From assembly GCF_000151665.1 (NCBI RefSeq), contig NW_013171825.1:187422-251421 (forward strand): a stretch of 64,000 nucleotides of DNA, read 5' to 3'. Within the stretch, counting starts at the first letter, position 1. Every line of letters begins with the position of its first letter. A model generated the notes under the pieces. It had not been told where the DNA came from and made no database searches. It saw nothing but the letters and a program-made list of their open reading frames with translations. Source of the DNA: Blastocystis hominis (Eukaryota > Sar > Bigyra > Opalinata > Blastocystidae). A program made the position numbers and the translations under genes. This document shows, piece by piece, positions 40,807-54,034 of the stretch.

Positions 40807-43800
40807 ATTGTTCCATATTAATGAGGTTTAAAATGGCTACAAGTTGATAAATCATATTATTATTGATCGAAAGAGCTTTTTGTTATAGTGAAAATAGGAT
40901 CATTTTTGTTATGTGACATGTATCAAATATGGATGAACTCATCAATAGAAATAGGAAGGATGAATCAGTCATTTACCACAAGTATTGTTGTATTTCCTTT
41001 GATCTATGACTAATCTGTATACTATAGTCTCGAGATACTTTGAATCAATACTTGGACAATGAATATCTGCAATAGAATAACAACAAATGTGTATTGTTTC
41101 ATTTTGGTGCATATTGTGTGATATGAATTGTATCAAAGCCCATATTGAATTCACATTCTAAATGTGACAACTAATAATGTTGCTAGTTCGTGTTATAATC
41201 TGAGAGAAGGAATGAGCAGTATTAACAAACAAGAGTCTTCACAATAGTTATTCTCAATAGTATTGATTGTGAATAGTTGATGTTTTGTCATCATCATCAT
41301 TATTATTATTCTGTATGGGAAAATAGAATAATGTGTATTTGTGATTGATTGTATATTTTGGCTTATTAGTATACTCCATGGAATAGAATACTGTGATAAT
41401 AAGATAGGTAAGTGTGGAATAATCAGAAACGGCCAATATGAATGAAAACAACAACAATACTAGAATGTAATAGAATAGTAGAAAATAACATATGTATGAA
41501 GTAGCAATGGAAATGAAGTCATTTTAACAAATTATGACGAACAATAGCTGAAATGATGATATTTCACAGGGATCTGTTTTAGTACATCCTGATACGAATT
41601 ACATAGATCATGCATAGTTTTGCTTCAAAACAAACAAAATCCAAACAAACACGATTCTGTCATTTCATTGGTTTAATACAATGTTTGATTCTGTTAAATC
41701 CATTTTCATAAAATAACTAATTATGAGTAGCAGGAACAATACTGTTGATACTTAGTACTGGTATAACCAATCGATGAATGGATGATTGGAGTTTGTAGTA
41801 AATTCCGTTATTGTTAGTTGGAATGCACAATGATTGATATATAGTGGTTGGAACTGAATGATTCCTAGATATTATCACAGATTGTATGCTATATGTGAAT
41901 AGAATAGTACTGGAATGATTTGTGTAATTGGTCACAATCTATTGAATGAATATGAGTTGCATGTACAAAGATTGCATAGCATGGAGATGGTTTGTACCAT
42001 GAATGGATGAAAGAAAGGAGAAAAGAAACGAAAAAATAGTATACACTGCTTAGATCTTAATCCATTCAATGATATGTATTAGTTATTTATTTATGAATGT
42101 AATATGTGATTATGATAATGAAGAATGAATGAGAGAGAATCGAAATGAATGGGAATGTGATTGGTTGTGATATTGGAGTTGGATTCGATTCGATTTCAGC
42201 AATTCAACACTGAAATGAAAACAAATGAATGAATGAATGAATGAATGAATGAGTAATCCTACAAACATCGATTTGAATTGAGTGCATACTGTGATTATGT
42301 ATATTTTGTACCATAAGAATGAATGATGGATTGTTGACAAGGAAATATCGTTAAATCTGTATAAAGTGGACCAATAATGTGAATTGCAATGGGATGTTTG
42401 AATGATTATACGATCAAATCATTGAATGAATGAATGACATCTTATCTAAGAATTGATTGACATCTCAATATACTACTCACAACCAATGATCTGTAAATCA
42501 GTAACAAGCATGTCATTCATTCATTCAATCTATTCCATTCCATATTCATTTATAGTATCATATTTGATTCACTTTGGTTTGGATGGCTGATTGAATGATT
42601 GAATCAACCAACAAATCATTGAATTTATCAATCAATGAATGAAAGATTCTCTCTCTGTGGAGTGATTCACAAAACAACAAAGACCTTTATCACAACCAAT
42701 GAACTGTAATTCTGCATCAATAATGTCATCGATTCAATCATTCAATCATTCAATCATTTGTTCATGCTTTTATAACTGTTTAACGCATGATTGATAGATT
42801 GATTGATTGAATCGATGCCTATTCTGTATACTCTTTCATAATATGAATCTATCAATCAACAAAGCAAATAACAACAATAATAACGACAATAATGAATTCG
42901 TTAAAATGGCACAGCAACAATAATAACAGTAATAGAAATCAATGAGAATAATAATAAGATTATGTGTTCAAAAGCAATGTCTAAAACAGAAATGAAATGA
43001 AATGAAATGAAGTAATGAGCAGCAACAACATAATAGGAACGAACAATAACATGAATTATAATTCAAATGGATGAATTGTGAACTCAATGCAGTGTCCGAT
43101 ATCGAATCAATACCAAATTGATGTAGAACAAACAATGTGTATGTGAATAACAAGCAATAATGAGAATAATAACAGTAAAAGGAATAAGAAGAATAAGAAT
43201 ATCTGAGAACAATCCATAGCTATTGATGATTAATAATAACAGTAATCATCATAGAAAGAGATATTGAAACAATCATATGTGTAGTTTAATAAAGAAATAA
43301 GGAAAGAACCAAATCCATGATAATAATAGTCATATTATTGGTAATATGGGTATTATTATTATCATGGATCAATCAATCAATCAATCAATCAATAATACTT
43401 ACTGATCGATTCTGGATAATAGATCAATTAGATTGTTATGTGGAATGATCGAAATGAAGAACAAACTCGATATGTGAAAACAAACAAATACCAAGAATGC
43501 ATATTAATTTCAAACAATCCACATAATTGAATGAATCTATGTGAATCGATTCAGATTTCAATATAAATGAAGAGAAGATCATTTGATTGTCGGTTTGCAT
43601 GGAAAGATTGATTGATATCACAAAACATCAATCGGATTGATTTGAATGATTTCGTATTGTAGGTTCTGATTATTGATTAAATCATTTGATAGATCGTTTG
43701 GTCCATTGCTTACTACAACAACTACTACTACTATTATTGTTGTTGCTGTGAATGTTATTGCTGCTGCTATTGCTATTTCTCTCTTTCTCCCCTACCATTC

Positions 43801-46514
43801 ATTCATTGATTCCAGACCATCAAAATCGATAACAATATTCCTTGTCAACAAAAGAAGAAATGGAATCAATGAAAGCAAAGAATCAAGTGTTTCCTTTATG
43901 ACAATCAATGATCCATTAATCTATGAATGAATGAGTGATTGAGTGATGAAGGAAAGACAAAATGAATGAATGAATAAGAAGGAAAAACAATATGTGTCAT
44001 ATGATATCGGATACTGGAAGGTAGGGGAGAAAGATGGGATGATGATGATGATTCAACTTCATTGACACTTCGAAGTAACAATGAATTGATTGGTTATGAT
44101 TTGCTTTGGATCTTCCAAGTCTAACATCACTAACTTCTGTATAATGGAGTTTCTGTTGTCCTCGTTTTGGTGACATTGGAAAGTGGATCTAAATATTGAA
44201 TAGAGATGGTAAATAGATATTCCAAATCTGTTTCAAAATGTCAATCTACTTGTATCATTGGGGTATGTTCAATCGAAATCGATTCGAGTATTGTTGATAA
44301 ATAGAATGGAATTGATTTCATATGATTTTCATAGATTTCAATTCCATTTGGTAAGTTTAAGCTTATCTTATCTTGTTAGGTGATTTGATTTGATTTGATT
44401 CATTGTATTTCATTCGATTCCGCTTGATCATTTGATTTGATATGATTTGATTTGATTTGATTCGTTTAATAGGAACACATTTCGATTGATTATGATTGGA
44501 ACAATTCTATCTGGTTCATTTTACAATGATCTGTGGAATTTGTATTGTTGTTTCAAACTGATGGCATATGATTGATTCTATGATTGGTTAAAATGGATAT
44601 ATAATAATAATGATGATGATGATGAACAGAAAACAAACAGAAATAAGCAAAACAAAACATGGAACCATCCAAACAAATAATCACATATTTCCTTATGAGA
44701 ATTGAATCAATAAGAATCGACACAATCCAATTTGTCTGGTGGATAGTGAATAATAATAAGATGAATGTTAGAATAGAAAAAAAGAAAATACAAAAAAGAA
44801 AAACTAAATACAAATTAGAATCATATAATACAAAACAAAAAGAAAAAGAAAAAGGAAGAGGAATAAAATGTACAAATATAAGAAAATAAGAAACAAAGAA
44901 AACTAAAGAATAGCAAAACAAACAAGAATAAACTAAAAATCAAAATCGAAAATGAAATAATAACATGAACTACAATCAATTCCAAAAGTTGAAAAATAAC
45001 AACAACAACAAATGAAAAATGGAATAATCAAAAATAGATAAGCAACATCAAAACAAAAAGAAAACAAAAACAAAAGAATAATGAATCATTGAGTATTATC
45101 CAAATTAATACTATCTCAACAAACAAATATGGATTGTGTCGATTCCTATTGATTCAATTGGATTAAGTGCAACGAATCTTGTCAAAACGATTCGATTGAA
45201 GTCGTTCGATCAAGATTCATTCGAAATATGTGATTTGTGGATTCATCGGTGTTAGATTTCAAACAGCATATTGAATATACAATCAAACAATGGATTCCAA
45301 GAAAGGCCATTATCGAAATACTCATATTCAAACCACAACACAAATGGTTCTCACAATATGCCTCATTATTGTATTGTGATTATCAAATGCTGATTCCATA
45401 TTGGCTTGTTCGAATGGGATCTAATGATTTGAATGATATCAATAATAATAATGGTAATAATAATGATAATGATCAGAAAGAAAGAAAGAAAGAAAGAAAT
45501 AAGAGTATTGTTATGCAATACAGTACAATGATAGATTCCAGCTAAACCAATGATCGAACATAATGATTTCATGAATCTCGATCGATTCAATTGCAAAACA
45601 ACCATTGAGACTACAATGTGTTTGAGTGATTGTTCCATTTGGATTCGATCGAATCAATTGGATAATTCTATCAGTCGATTGGATCGCTATCAATGAATCA
45701 TTCGATCGATTCTATATCATTGATAATCGAACAAATACAAATACAAAAACAAATACTAATACTAATAATAATAATCACGAGGATTGATGGTTGAATACTC
45801 ATCATCAATCTGATTCTGATTCTGATTCTGATTAATCGATCCTATCCAATCATTCTATTCATGATCAACAATACTAAAGTGATCTAATGGTATTCAATAT
45901 GCTGAAATAGACCGATGAATAATGTGGATGATCATACAATCATTATAATGATAATGATGAATGGAGATCGAAAACTAACCAAATACACACCATTCATTCA
46001 TTTAATCATTCAATCGATCAATGGATTGAACAGCCTTTCTATTCTTATCAGTATTATTGAGTGTGAATGATGAATTGATTCTTTACGATATTCAACATTC
46101 ATTTGCATTTTGAATCAGCTATCTTTCATCCATTGATTGATTGAATGAATGAGTGAGTGTATGAGTGAATGGTTTGTGTGATATTGAAGAATACGACATT
46201 CCATCCAAATATCGAATTGTGAAACCACGATTGATATTACTACGAACTACAACTATCAAGTATCAAACACATCCGATTTGATTCCATTATTATCAAATTG
46301 ATAAATCCATGTTTTGTGACTCATTGATAAACAAACAAACAAACAAACAAATGATAGTTGGATTGATTGAATGGTGAATCCAATATGATTTCCAATGCTA
46401 TTCAATCGGATTCTATTCTATTCTATTCTATTCTAGTTTCATTGCCTTGTTTTATCCATTTCACATCTATTTGATTCTATTCTATTCTATTCTATGTATA
46501 CAATGATCGATTCC
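40807..46514. other. AT-rich, repeat-dense region with a decayed LRR fragment
   Basis: No intact gene is supported. Many short tandem repeats (TGAA/GAAT tracts near 42220-42250, ATTCA/ATGAA runs, AAT runs, GAAA tract at 45477-45500). Around 44095-44345 the plus strand keeps LRR exon remnants in the order of the MORN-LRR genes (ATCTTCCAAGTCTAACATC, then GTGACATTGGAAAG and ATATTCCAAATCT), clearly a third, degenerate copy. A weak ORF at 45237-45545 could be a gene piece but is not supported. Confidence 0.6.
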
Positions 46515-48040
46515 TATTCAATAAGTCAAAATCAATATCCTAATTCAATATCAATCATTCTATTGTATTGTATTGCATTGTATTATCTGCCGATTTAACA
46601 ATGGATTCACAAATGTGAATAATCATCCAATATCAATCGATTCCAACCATTCCATTGTGTCACTAGCAAATCCAATCTTATTATTCATGATGATTATTAT
46701 TATGATTATTATTCGAAGCAAGCAGTTTCCTATCAATATTGAACAAATCCTAGTTCAAACCTATTCAAACCATCATTTCTATATTATTATTATTATTATT
46801 ATTATTATTGGTAGATTGGATTCATCATTTGTGAATGTTCAATATGTGATCATTGGGTCATTGGTAATAATAATAATGATGATAATAATGATGATCGAAA
46901 ACAATGATTGATTGATTGATTGATTGAAACAACAATCATAATTGAGTACCATTGTTAAAATGGTAAAGAAGAACATCATAATAATCAGGTAGGATTGATA
47001 TTTTGATAATTTATAGAATCATGAATTGTGATCAAGAATCGGTTTGAAACAAACAATCAACCAATCAATCAATCAATGGAAATGTTCCTAAACAATGACG
47101 AATCACTGAACAAATCAAATCAAATCAAAATTATAGATTTAATGCTAGATTTTGACAAGATTAGCGAGAATCGAAGAAACATCTATGAATCAAATCAAAT
47201 CAATCAAACTATACTCGAAATTGATTTCGATCGAACTTTCTCGAATGAACGAGGTAGTTTGACATTTTGAAGATTTGGAATATCTAAATACTATCAATAT
47301 TCAATATTCAGAAATACTTTCCAATGTCACTACACGAGGAGAATAGAAACTATATCCTTTAGAAGTTATTGATGTTAGATTTGGAAGCATCTACAAAACA
47401 AATCATAACCAATCAATTCATTATTACTTCGAAGTATCAATGAACAAGAATCATTCTTCCATGTTCCAGCAAGTGCCCATCTACCGAGTTGAATGGATTG
47501 TAATGATGGAAGATCTACATCAATCATTTCATTCCAATTCATTCAGTACTTTCAATTATTGTTGATAAGGAATAAGCGAATGCCCAATTCCCTAATGTAA
47601 TGGATTGTAGATTTGGAAGATCTATGCATCATTCAAATATTCAATATCATATCAATACCTCGAATCACAAATGAACTATAATTGAAATTCCATGAATCAC
47701 TTCCAATTGTACCAATTTGAATGGATTGTAATTGTGGTAGATTCTTCAATTCAAAGTCGCCTCCAAAATCACTGAAACTCCATTCACCAATTTGAATGGA
47801 TTCCAATGATTCACAATTCAATATGTGGAATGATTTCGATTCGTTGTTGACCTTAGAATACCATTCTTCATTGGAATGGGAACGGTCAAACCACTCTTGT
47901 TTCACTTGAGTAAATGAATTGTTTCCGATTTTGATAGTTTTCAATCGATTCAATCCTTCGATTTTGAATGTTTGCACTGATTCAAAACATTCATCGCCGA
48001 TTTCGATAGATCGTAGCCACTCGAATCGATTCAGATCCAA
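46515..48040. repeat. Right arm of the inverted duplication
   Basis: Reverse-complement homologue of 35170-37057. Here the sequence TATTCAATAAGTC (46515 onward) is preceded by GATCGATTCC with no Polinton, so this arm shows what the junction looks like without copy 3. Confidence 0.75.
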
Positions 48041-48928
48041 TGCATTCAAATCGTTACAGCAATTCGATGAAATCGTCAAATCGGTTACTTGCAAACTCAC
48101 ATCGGTCCATTTTGTAGATCCAGTGACGTTGATTCGAAGAGGAGCAGGAACAGAAGCAGGTCTAGGAATCATGGCTGTTGATAAACCCTACCTCAATTTT
48201 GGATCGTACCATCCATCAGTTAGATCCACTCCACTCACTTCCTTTCCATCTTTCCATTCACATTCTCGAGTTGCCATTCCAGTCTTTTCATCAATCAGAC
48301 ATCCTTTCCCTTCACGAATAAATCGTTCATTGTCTTCATCATAGCGAAATCCACCCACATAGATCGGAATTCGTTTCGTTGGATCCAAGCTATCTGCTCC
48401 GTTTCGCTTCAATTCGGTCATCGTATCTCCATTGAAACATCGAATCACTTCTTTCAATACTCCTTTACTCCACATCCCTTCCACAGCCACATTTCCGCTT
48501 TCTTCATCGTATTCGATGCCCCAGCCTTCTTTCATTCGTCTTTCGTTGTACCCTCCGTGATACAGCAAATGCCCCGTTTGAACTGACCAGATTTCCATTC
48601 GAAGTCCTTTCTTGTGGTAAACAAAACGTTTGTTGTTCATTTGTTCCAAAATATACTCGAATCGCTGACTGAAATCGGCTCGACCATTCTTGTATCGAAT
48701 AAACTCCTCCGATTTCTTCCCATTCTCGTCCTCCTTCCATTCTTGTTTCAGTACGTTATTTTCAAACAGATACACATCACCAGATTCTGAGCATAATAGA
48801 AATTCGTTTCTGTGCTTTTCCTGGAATCGCTGAACAGTGTATTTGATTCCACCCTTGACCAGGGTTTCAGGGTCGCCGAGCGTACCGTATCCGTCCAGTA
48901 GATACTCGGTGAAGCGAACTTCAGTCAA
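47260..48928 (-). CDS. MORN-LRR protein (right copy)
   Basis: First exon (48928 to about 48187) starts MTEVRFTEYLLDGYG and holds MORN-like repeats (GGYNERRMKEGWGIEYDEESGNVAVEGMW, about three). The frame stop TAG at the exon end lies in a 30-nt GT..AG intron (about 48157-48186); splicing continues in frame into PASVPAPLRINVTG and LRR_5 repeats (WLRSIEIGDECFESVQTFKIEGLNRLKTIKIG). The next LRR blocks again follow phase-1 introns of 34-38 nt. In the fourth block one extra base (ATGCTTCC instead of ATCTTCC) shifts the frame, so the 3' part may be inactive. The MORN half has diverged far more from the left copy than the LRR half, which suggests gene conversion of the LRR exons. Confidence 0.62.
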
Positions 48929-49525
48929 ATAGGCTTTTCATAAGCATGGAAGATAACACAATACATTCCTCTACCATTTTATTTGACCAAAATAAAAAAA
49001 ATATGAGAAAATCCAAAAGTACACTCAGTTTAATATCCAGTTTAAATATCACCGAAACACAATTCTTTTTTTCTATTGGAAATTTAGGAGTATGCATACA
49101 CGGTGTAAGTTGAGCTAGAAATGCCTGCTTCTCAAATTCCAACAAAAGTAGTTCTATTTGTTTCTCGATTTTTCATATTTCATCTATCAAATATGTCTTG
49201 CTATTTTCAAAGTGAATATTCAAAAATGAACCATTATCAATTGAGTGGTGGAGCATTCGATAGGAAATATGTCGAATCATTGCAATTCCAAAACACATTC
49301 CATTGTTTATTTTGGGAAGCTTTGTTATTTTTGGTTGGGTATTCACACATTTTAATAGCCTATACAATTATATGAGAAGTGAAGAACGCTATTTGGAATG
49401 TGTTTTTGTTATCCGGAACACTGGAGAATAGAATGTCTTTGAAACAAGATTTCCTAAGCTATTCTGTGCTTATAACACTATTATTGGTGTTATCCGAGCT
49501 TTGTAGCTAGTTCTAAAGGAGTACA
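48929..49525. other. Intergenic region, no gene seen
   Basis: AT-rich; short ORFs lack protein-like composition. Confidence 0.5.
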
Positions 49526-49529
49526 TTAG

Positions 49530-51760
49530 AAAACAGTTTCAGTAGTGTATTTCGCTTTCTCAATATAATCCACCAAAATAATAGGGCTCAAGAATAGTTT
49601 TACTTTGGCTTGTCGATCCAACTGGTTAAGACACTTTCGATTTGCTTCGAAGGAATTGCCTATAATGTTAGGATCTTCTCTTGGCGGGAGAGATACCCGT
49701 TGAACGCGGCCACGCTCAGATAGATGGGCGCGTGCTGCACGCTCTGCACGCTCTGCACGCTCTGCACGCTCTGCACGCTCTGCACGCTCTGCACGCTCTG
49801 CAGGTCCAGGAAGCAGTTCGTGCTGGCGACCTCGCTCTCGCTCTCGCTCTCGCTCTCGCTCTCGCTCTCGCTCTCGCTCTCGCTCTCGCTCTCGCTCTCG
49901 CTCTCGCTCTGGATCACGGCCATCGACGCCATCCACGAGCGTCGCACCACGTAGTACCGAATGCTGGCGCCGCCCAGCTCCGCCGGCTCTGCCCACTGCA
50001 CGCGCAGCGAGGTCGAGGAGAGCGCGGCCACCTCGAGGTTCTGCACCGCGCCGGGCGCGACGACATACGCGGCGAGGGTGATGGGAGAGGAGGCCTCGGA
50101 GAGGATGGAGCACGCGGCGGAGCACAGCGCCACGCGCACCCAGTAGGCCACGCACGCATCGAGAGAGAGCTAAAGAGAGAGAAAGAGAGAGCTCGGGTTG
50201 CTGGACGTCGCCCTCTTGGAGGAGCGCGTCGGCGGCGAAGAGCTGGGAGTGGGAGCCAACCAAGGCCTGCACGAAGAGCTCGCACCACCACCAGACCCAG
50301 CGCACCTGCGTGGCTTCGAAGGCGGCAGCAGCACGACGGGGCGGTAGACGGAGAAGGACGCGAAGGCGGACCAGGAGGCGCCCTTGCGGACACGCCAGCT
50401 GATGGCCATCACGCTGTTCACAATGGCGCCCGCCACCAACACGGAGCGCGTCTCGAAGAACTGGCTCTGCACATTGCTGCCCATCAAGGCCATCCATCGG
50501 GGCTTCATCGGAGATGCCACTGCTCCAGGGAACCTCCATCTGCACACACACGCTGCGCTGCGCTGCGCCTACTCCACTTCCCTCATACCAATCGCGCTCT
50601 CCACAATGCGAGCAGGCCACAACCGAACGCCAACCGAACGCCAACCGAACGCCAACCGAACGCCGGCGCGGGTCGAGAAGGTCGCGATGAGGGTTTCCGC
50701 GGGGAAGGGGAGGCCGTTTCGGGACACCAACCTGTTGGCATTGATGTAGAGCGTGCGTGCCTTCGCAGAACCGCGGGAAGGAGCCATCGAAGGCGAAGGC
50801 GAAGGCGAAGGCAATGGTGTAGTCGGAGATGGAGATCGCGGTGGTGGGATAGGAGAACGTGGCCTCGGCCAATTCAAACACGATGTGGATGTTCATGGGC
50901 TCGAATGGGTCGTTGATCACCTCGCCCACGCCCACATTGCTCGTGCAGTACATCGTGGATTGCTTCCCATCTCCCATCGTCCACAGCGCCACGTCCCTCG
51001 CCCCATCGCCCGCCACGCAGCGCAGCGCAGCGCAGCATCGGCAGGATGGGCTGGCAGGAGCCCGTCCCCTATCGATCGATCGATCGATTCCCACTGCTGA
51101 TAGGCGTTGCACCCATCCGTGATCATGCCCCACTAGTCCACATCGCACTTCGTATCCAACACTTGCCCCAAGTGCCCTTCCGGCTACCCCGCCGCTTCGT
51201 CCGCGGGGCACACCACCGCCACGCACCTCACCTCTCTTCCATTCCACCACTTCCCACACGCCCGCACCACGCACACCTCCACCTTCCCATGCTCCACAGA
51301 CCCACAAATGCAGAACTGCACCGTCTTGGAACTCGCCTGCTCCCACTGCCCATTCCAGTTCACTCGGCTCCCATCAATCAGAGGCGAGGACCGTACCCAC
51401 AGCAGTTCGCATACTCCGCCTTCTTGTCCCATTCTCCCAAGTTCCACACACGCTCCGCTTCTACAAACCTACAGCTCTTGCTCCCATAGTTTGCCCTTTC
51501 ACTCATCGCAAATCCGTTCTCTCTACCACACTCTACCACCTCACAATATGAAAATGAAAATACGAGAAACAGAACAAATATCCTAGGCAAGAACGTCGTC
51601 CCTGTACCAGATACCTCCCACGTTGCAAGTTATCTCCATGTATCCGCGGTCACACATGGCATAAATGGGTTCGCCACGTTGCACAGTTTGAAGTACAGAA
51701 ATTCCTCACTCGGAACACACTCCACACAGCAAAAATGGAACCAGGGTCCACCGCCATTAT
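49530..51760 (-). CDS. Putative extracellular multi-domain protein with FN3 domain and low-complexity tracts
   Basis: Boundaries and introns are tentative. From the 5' side the minus strand gives Cys-bearing pieces (YAMCDRGYMEITCNVGGIWY, AEYANCCGYGPRL, VQFCICGSVEHGKVEVCVV), then a lectin/LamG-like strand pattern (NIHIVFELAEATFSY, SDYTIAFAFAFDGSF, ARTLYINANRLVSRN), then a fibronectin type III domain (PGAVQNLEVAALSSTSLRVQW...GGASIRYYVVRRS). The FN3 domain is interrupted by a (Ser-Glu)n tract of about 13 units (49831-49911) and a (Val-Gln-Ser)n tract of seven (49738-49801), both DNA minisatellites, before YLSVAAFNGYLSRQEK closes the fold. Likely secreted or surface-exposed; no signal peptide was located because the first exon is not resolved. 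Confidence 0.5.
49738..49911. repeat. Coding minisatellites: CTCTGCACG x7 and CTCGCT x~13
   Basis: Nine-base unit at 49738-49801 and six-base unit at 49831-49911. Both unit lengths are multiples of three, so copy changes keep the frame of the minus-strand FN3 gene, giving VQS and SE repeats. Several other frames are also open through the tracts, which makes long spurious ORFs on both strands. Confidence 0.9.
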
Positions 51761-52985
51761 GGTATTGAATGCGTTCACGATGCATATCTCACACACACAG
51801 TTTAGTCAAAGTAACGATAGCGCACACTACACTAACTTCTTCAAACACACCAACTTGAGGACAGAACCCATCCCAGCTACAATACTTACATTCCCACAAC
51901 ACAACACACAAAAACACCTAGAAGTCCGAAAACAAAACAAAAGACAGGACATACAAGTCCAATTCCAAATTTTGAATACATTCAAACCCAGTAAGACGAA
52001 GCTAATAGCTTTTATTGTAAAACAAATGATTTCAAAAATAGACAGGAATTGTGCAATTGTGAAAATAGTATTGAAATTGGGTATGAGTGGAAGAATAGAT
52101 TTCGAATAGGGAGGGAGTTGTTTTTACTGTGAAGTGGAAGGAAATGAGTGGAAATGGGATATTGTGGAATGAATAGATCGAAGAGTGTTGTTTCCAGTGG
52201 AAGCGTTTTGTTTTTCGTTCTATTCATTTGGAATCTACTCTAGATGGGATATAAAGAAATAGGGTATGTAGAAGATGATGATAGGAATGAAAATGGAAAA
52301 GCTAGCGATAAGCAGTTTTTGGGTTATCATTTATAGTAATAATATGTGATATGTGTATAGTAGAATCGAATAGTAGAGTTTGTGAGAAAGGTGGGTGTGT
52401 CGTTGAAGAACTGAGCAAAATAAGGTAGAATACATAATATATTTTATACGAACAAATAGAGATATATTCATATTCCACTGTTTCTAGGTTTTTGGATAGT
52501 TGGTGTGCAGTTTTTGTCGTTTTGATGCACTCTGAACCTATCAGAGTTTGTTATATTGCCAGAGAATACTATCCCTTATTCTAACCCATATAGTATCCCC
52601 CACCTGCCAAATAATGCAGAATATCTCCTATTTAAAGGAAGGATCGAATTGTACACTTCAATAGGGATACAAAGTGATTCACAATGTTGTTCTATTACGA
52701 GCATGAATAACAATAGTATACATAATACTTGCTGTTTGAGTTGGTTGATGAAAGTGAAATGCTTTGGTTCCCAACTCATTAGGATGAATAGAATTACTCA
52801 CTAATAGTGATATCAGTATTGTTGATGATAAAGCTGAAATCCATAAGAATGGACTCTATGGGAATGAGTAGTTGTCCAATATCAAGCTGTGAGACATATC
52901 TGGCTGATTATTTGTTGGAGACAACAATCAAACTATTACTTTTCAGATATATAGATATATGTATATAGAAAATAGACATTGATAT
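51761..52985. other. AT-rich intergenic region, no gene seen
   Basis: Short ORFs only. Ends in an ATCT microsatellite (about 52981-52998) directly at the broken end of Polinton copy 2. Confidence 0.5.
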
Positions 52986-53705
52986 CTATCTATCTATCTT
53001 CTTGAATACCTTACTGAAGTTGTGCTTACAAGATATCGTGAATGAGATGTAGACATTCGAATTCAAGGATATTGGATTGTCATTTGCATCTGTCAGTACC
53101 CAATCAATGGAATCCAGGTTCGATTGTTCAATCACATCGATCGATAGGTTGTCCCAGGTGATCATGTTGTTCAGTCCCATCGATACATGAATCAGGTTAT
53201 CGATCAGTGGACTCTTCAGACCGAATGTTTGAGCATTGATACTACTGTACACTCGGATCACACTCATGCCATTCGTGATGTCGTAGGGTTCACTCGCTAC
53301 CATGTCTGCCTCAACAACACCTTCCAACTTGAGGATACTCGTGTAATCAGGTGCGCCACTAAGGTCAACAGCGGTCGCCACGTCACTGTTCAGGTGTGCC
53401 CGGTTAACATCGTCTACCTGGATGGAATCGGCTATCGCACGGCATAACTCGGTAATCGAGTAGTAGCCAGGACCGACGTTGTAGACCATTTCAAACCCTG
53501 ACAGCATTTGAACCTTCACCACATTCATTGCACGAATGTTCCAGAGAGACGTTGTATCGATCTTGCATGTAATCGAAGTGATCTTGTACACAAGGTCACG
53601 AGGCATGATCACTGTGTTGAACGTTTCATGGTATCGTTCGTTGTTCTTCGGAATTACTGTATTGTAGTTAATCACACTTATCGGTAGTGCACGATTATGA
53701 CTCAT
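52986..53705 (-). CDS. Polinton minor structural-like protein (copy 2)
   Basis: 239 residues starting MSHNRALPISVINYN; intact version of the frameshifted gene at 239-938. Contains the NVGPGYYSITEL turn and ITNGMSVIRVYSS strand shared with the larger structural protein. Its last ~12 residues (KHNFSKVFKKIDR) are not homologous to copy 1 and derive from the sequence beyond the truncation point. Start context AGTAAATGAG overlaps the upstream stop as ATGA. Confidence 0.72.
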   Translation of the reverse strand: MSHNRALPISVINYNTVIPKNNERYHETFNTVIMPRDLVYKITSITCKIDTTSLWNIRAMNVVKVQMLSGFEMVYNVGPGYYSITELCRAIADSIQVDDVNRAHLNSDVATAVDLSGAPDYTSILKLEGVVEADMVASEPYDITNGMSVIRVYSSINAQTFGLKSPLIDNLIHVSMGLNNMITWDNLSIDVIEQSNLDSIDWVLTDANDNPISLNSNVYISFTISCKHNFSKVFKKIDR

Positions 53706-54034
53706 TTACTTTGGAGAACATGGAAGTGAATGCACACAGTAATCGGCATTGGTAAGGCAATCGTTGCACCGGTCTTATCGGTCAACGAGAATGACCATTT
53801 GCGACTTTTGGGTACCACGACGTTCATGTGTGCATTCTCCGTGTACTCCTCGTTCAATATAACCAACGGAGACTGTCGTCGTTCTTGCATGTTGTTCACT
53901 CGATCAAGGACAAGACAGGTGCCAGGCGATTCTCCCTTCATCGATATCCGATCGATTACCATGTCGCTTTTGATGAGATTGTTACTCGTGAATTCATGTT
54001 CGTACGTTCGAGCAATGTTGAATACTAGATTCAT
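53702..54034 (-). CDS. Polinton small conserved protein (copy 2, complete)
   Basis: 110 residues, MNLVFNIARTYEHEFTSNN to HFHVLQSK. Central strand-rich part RKWSFSLTDKTGATIALP suggests a small beta domain. No family recognised. Linked to both neighbours by 4-bp ATGA stop/start overlaps, so the three genes are packed as a coupled block. Start context GATAAATGA. Confidence 0.75.
   Translation of the reverse strand: MNLVFNIARTYEHEFTSNNLIKSDMVIDRISMKGESPGTCLVLDRVNNMQERRQSPLVILNEEYTENAHMNVVVPKSRKWSFSLTDKTGATIALPMPITVCIHFHVLQSK

Noticed and set aside
42220-42260. CRISPR-like or array-type repeat in the AT-rich region
   Set aside because: Simple GAAT microsatellite without spacers.
45237-45545. Possible host gene piece in the repeat region
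   Set aside because: Ends in Asn and Lys/Glu microsatellites; no family, no splice partners found.
46573-46911. ORF with poly-Ile tract, repeated in inverse at 36681-37004
   Set aside because: Produced by AAT/ATT microsatellites in the inverted repeat arms; no protein-like sequence outside the tract.
49681-50916. Long plus-strand ORF (411 codons) opposite the FN3 gene
   Set aside because: It exists because the CTCGCT and CTCTGCACG repeats are open in many frames; composition is His/Ala/Arg-rich nonsense with no domain.
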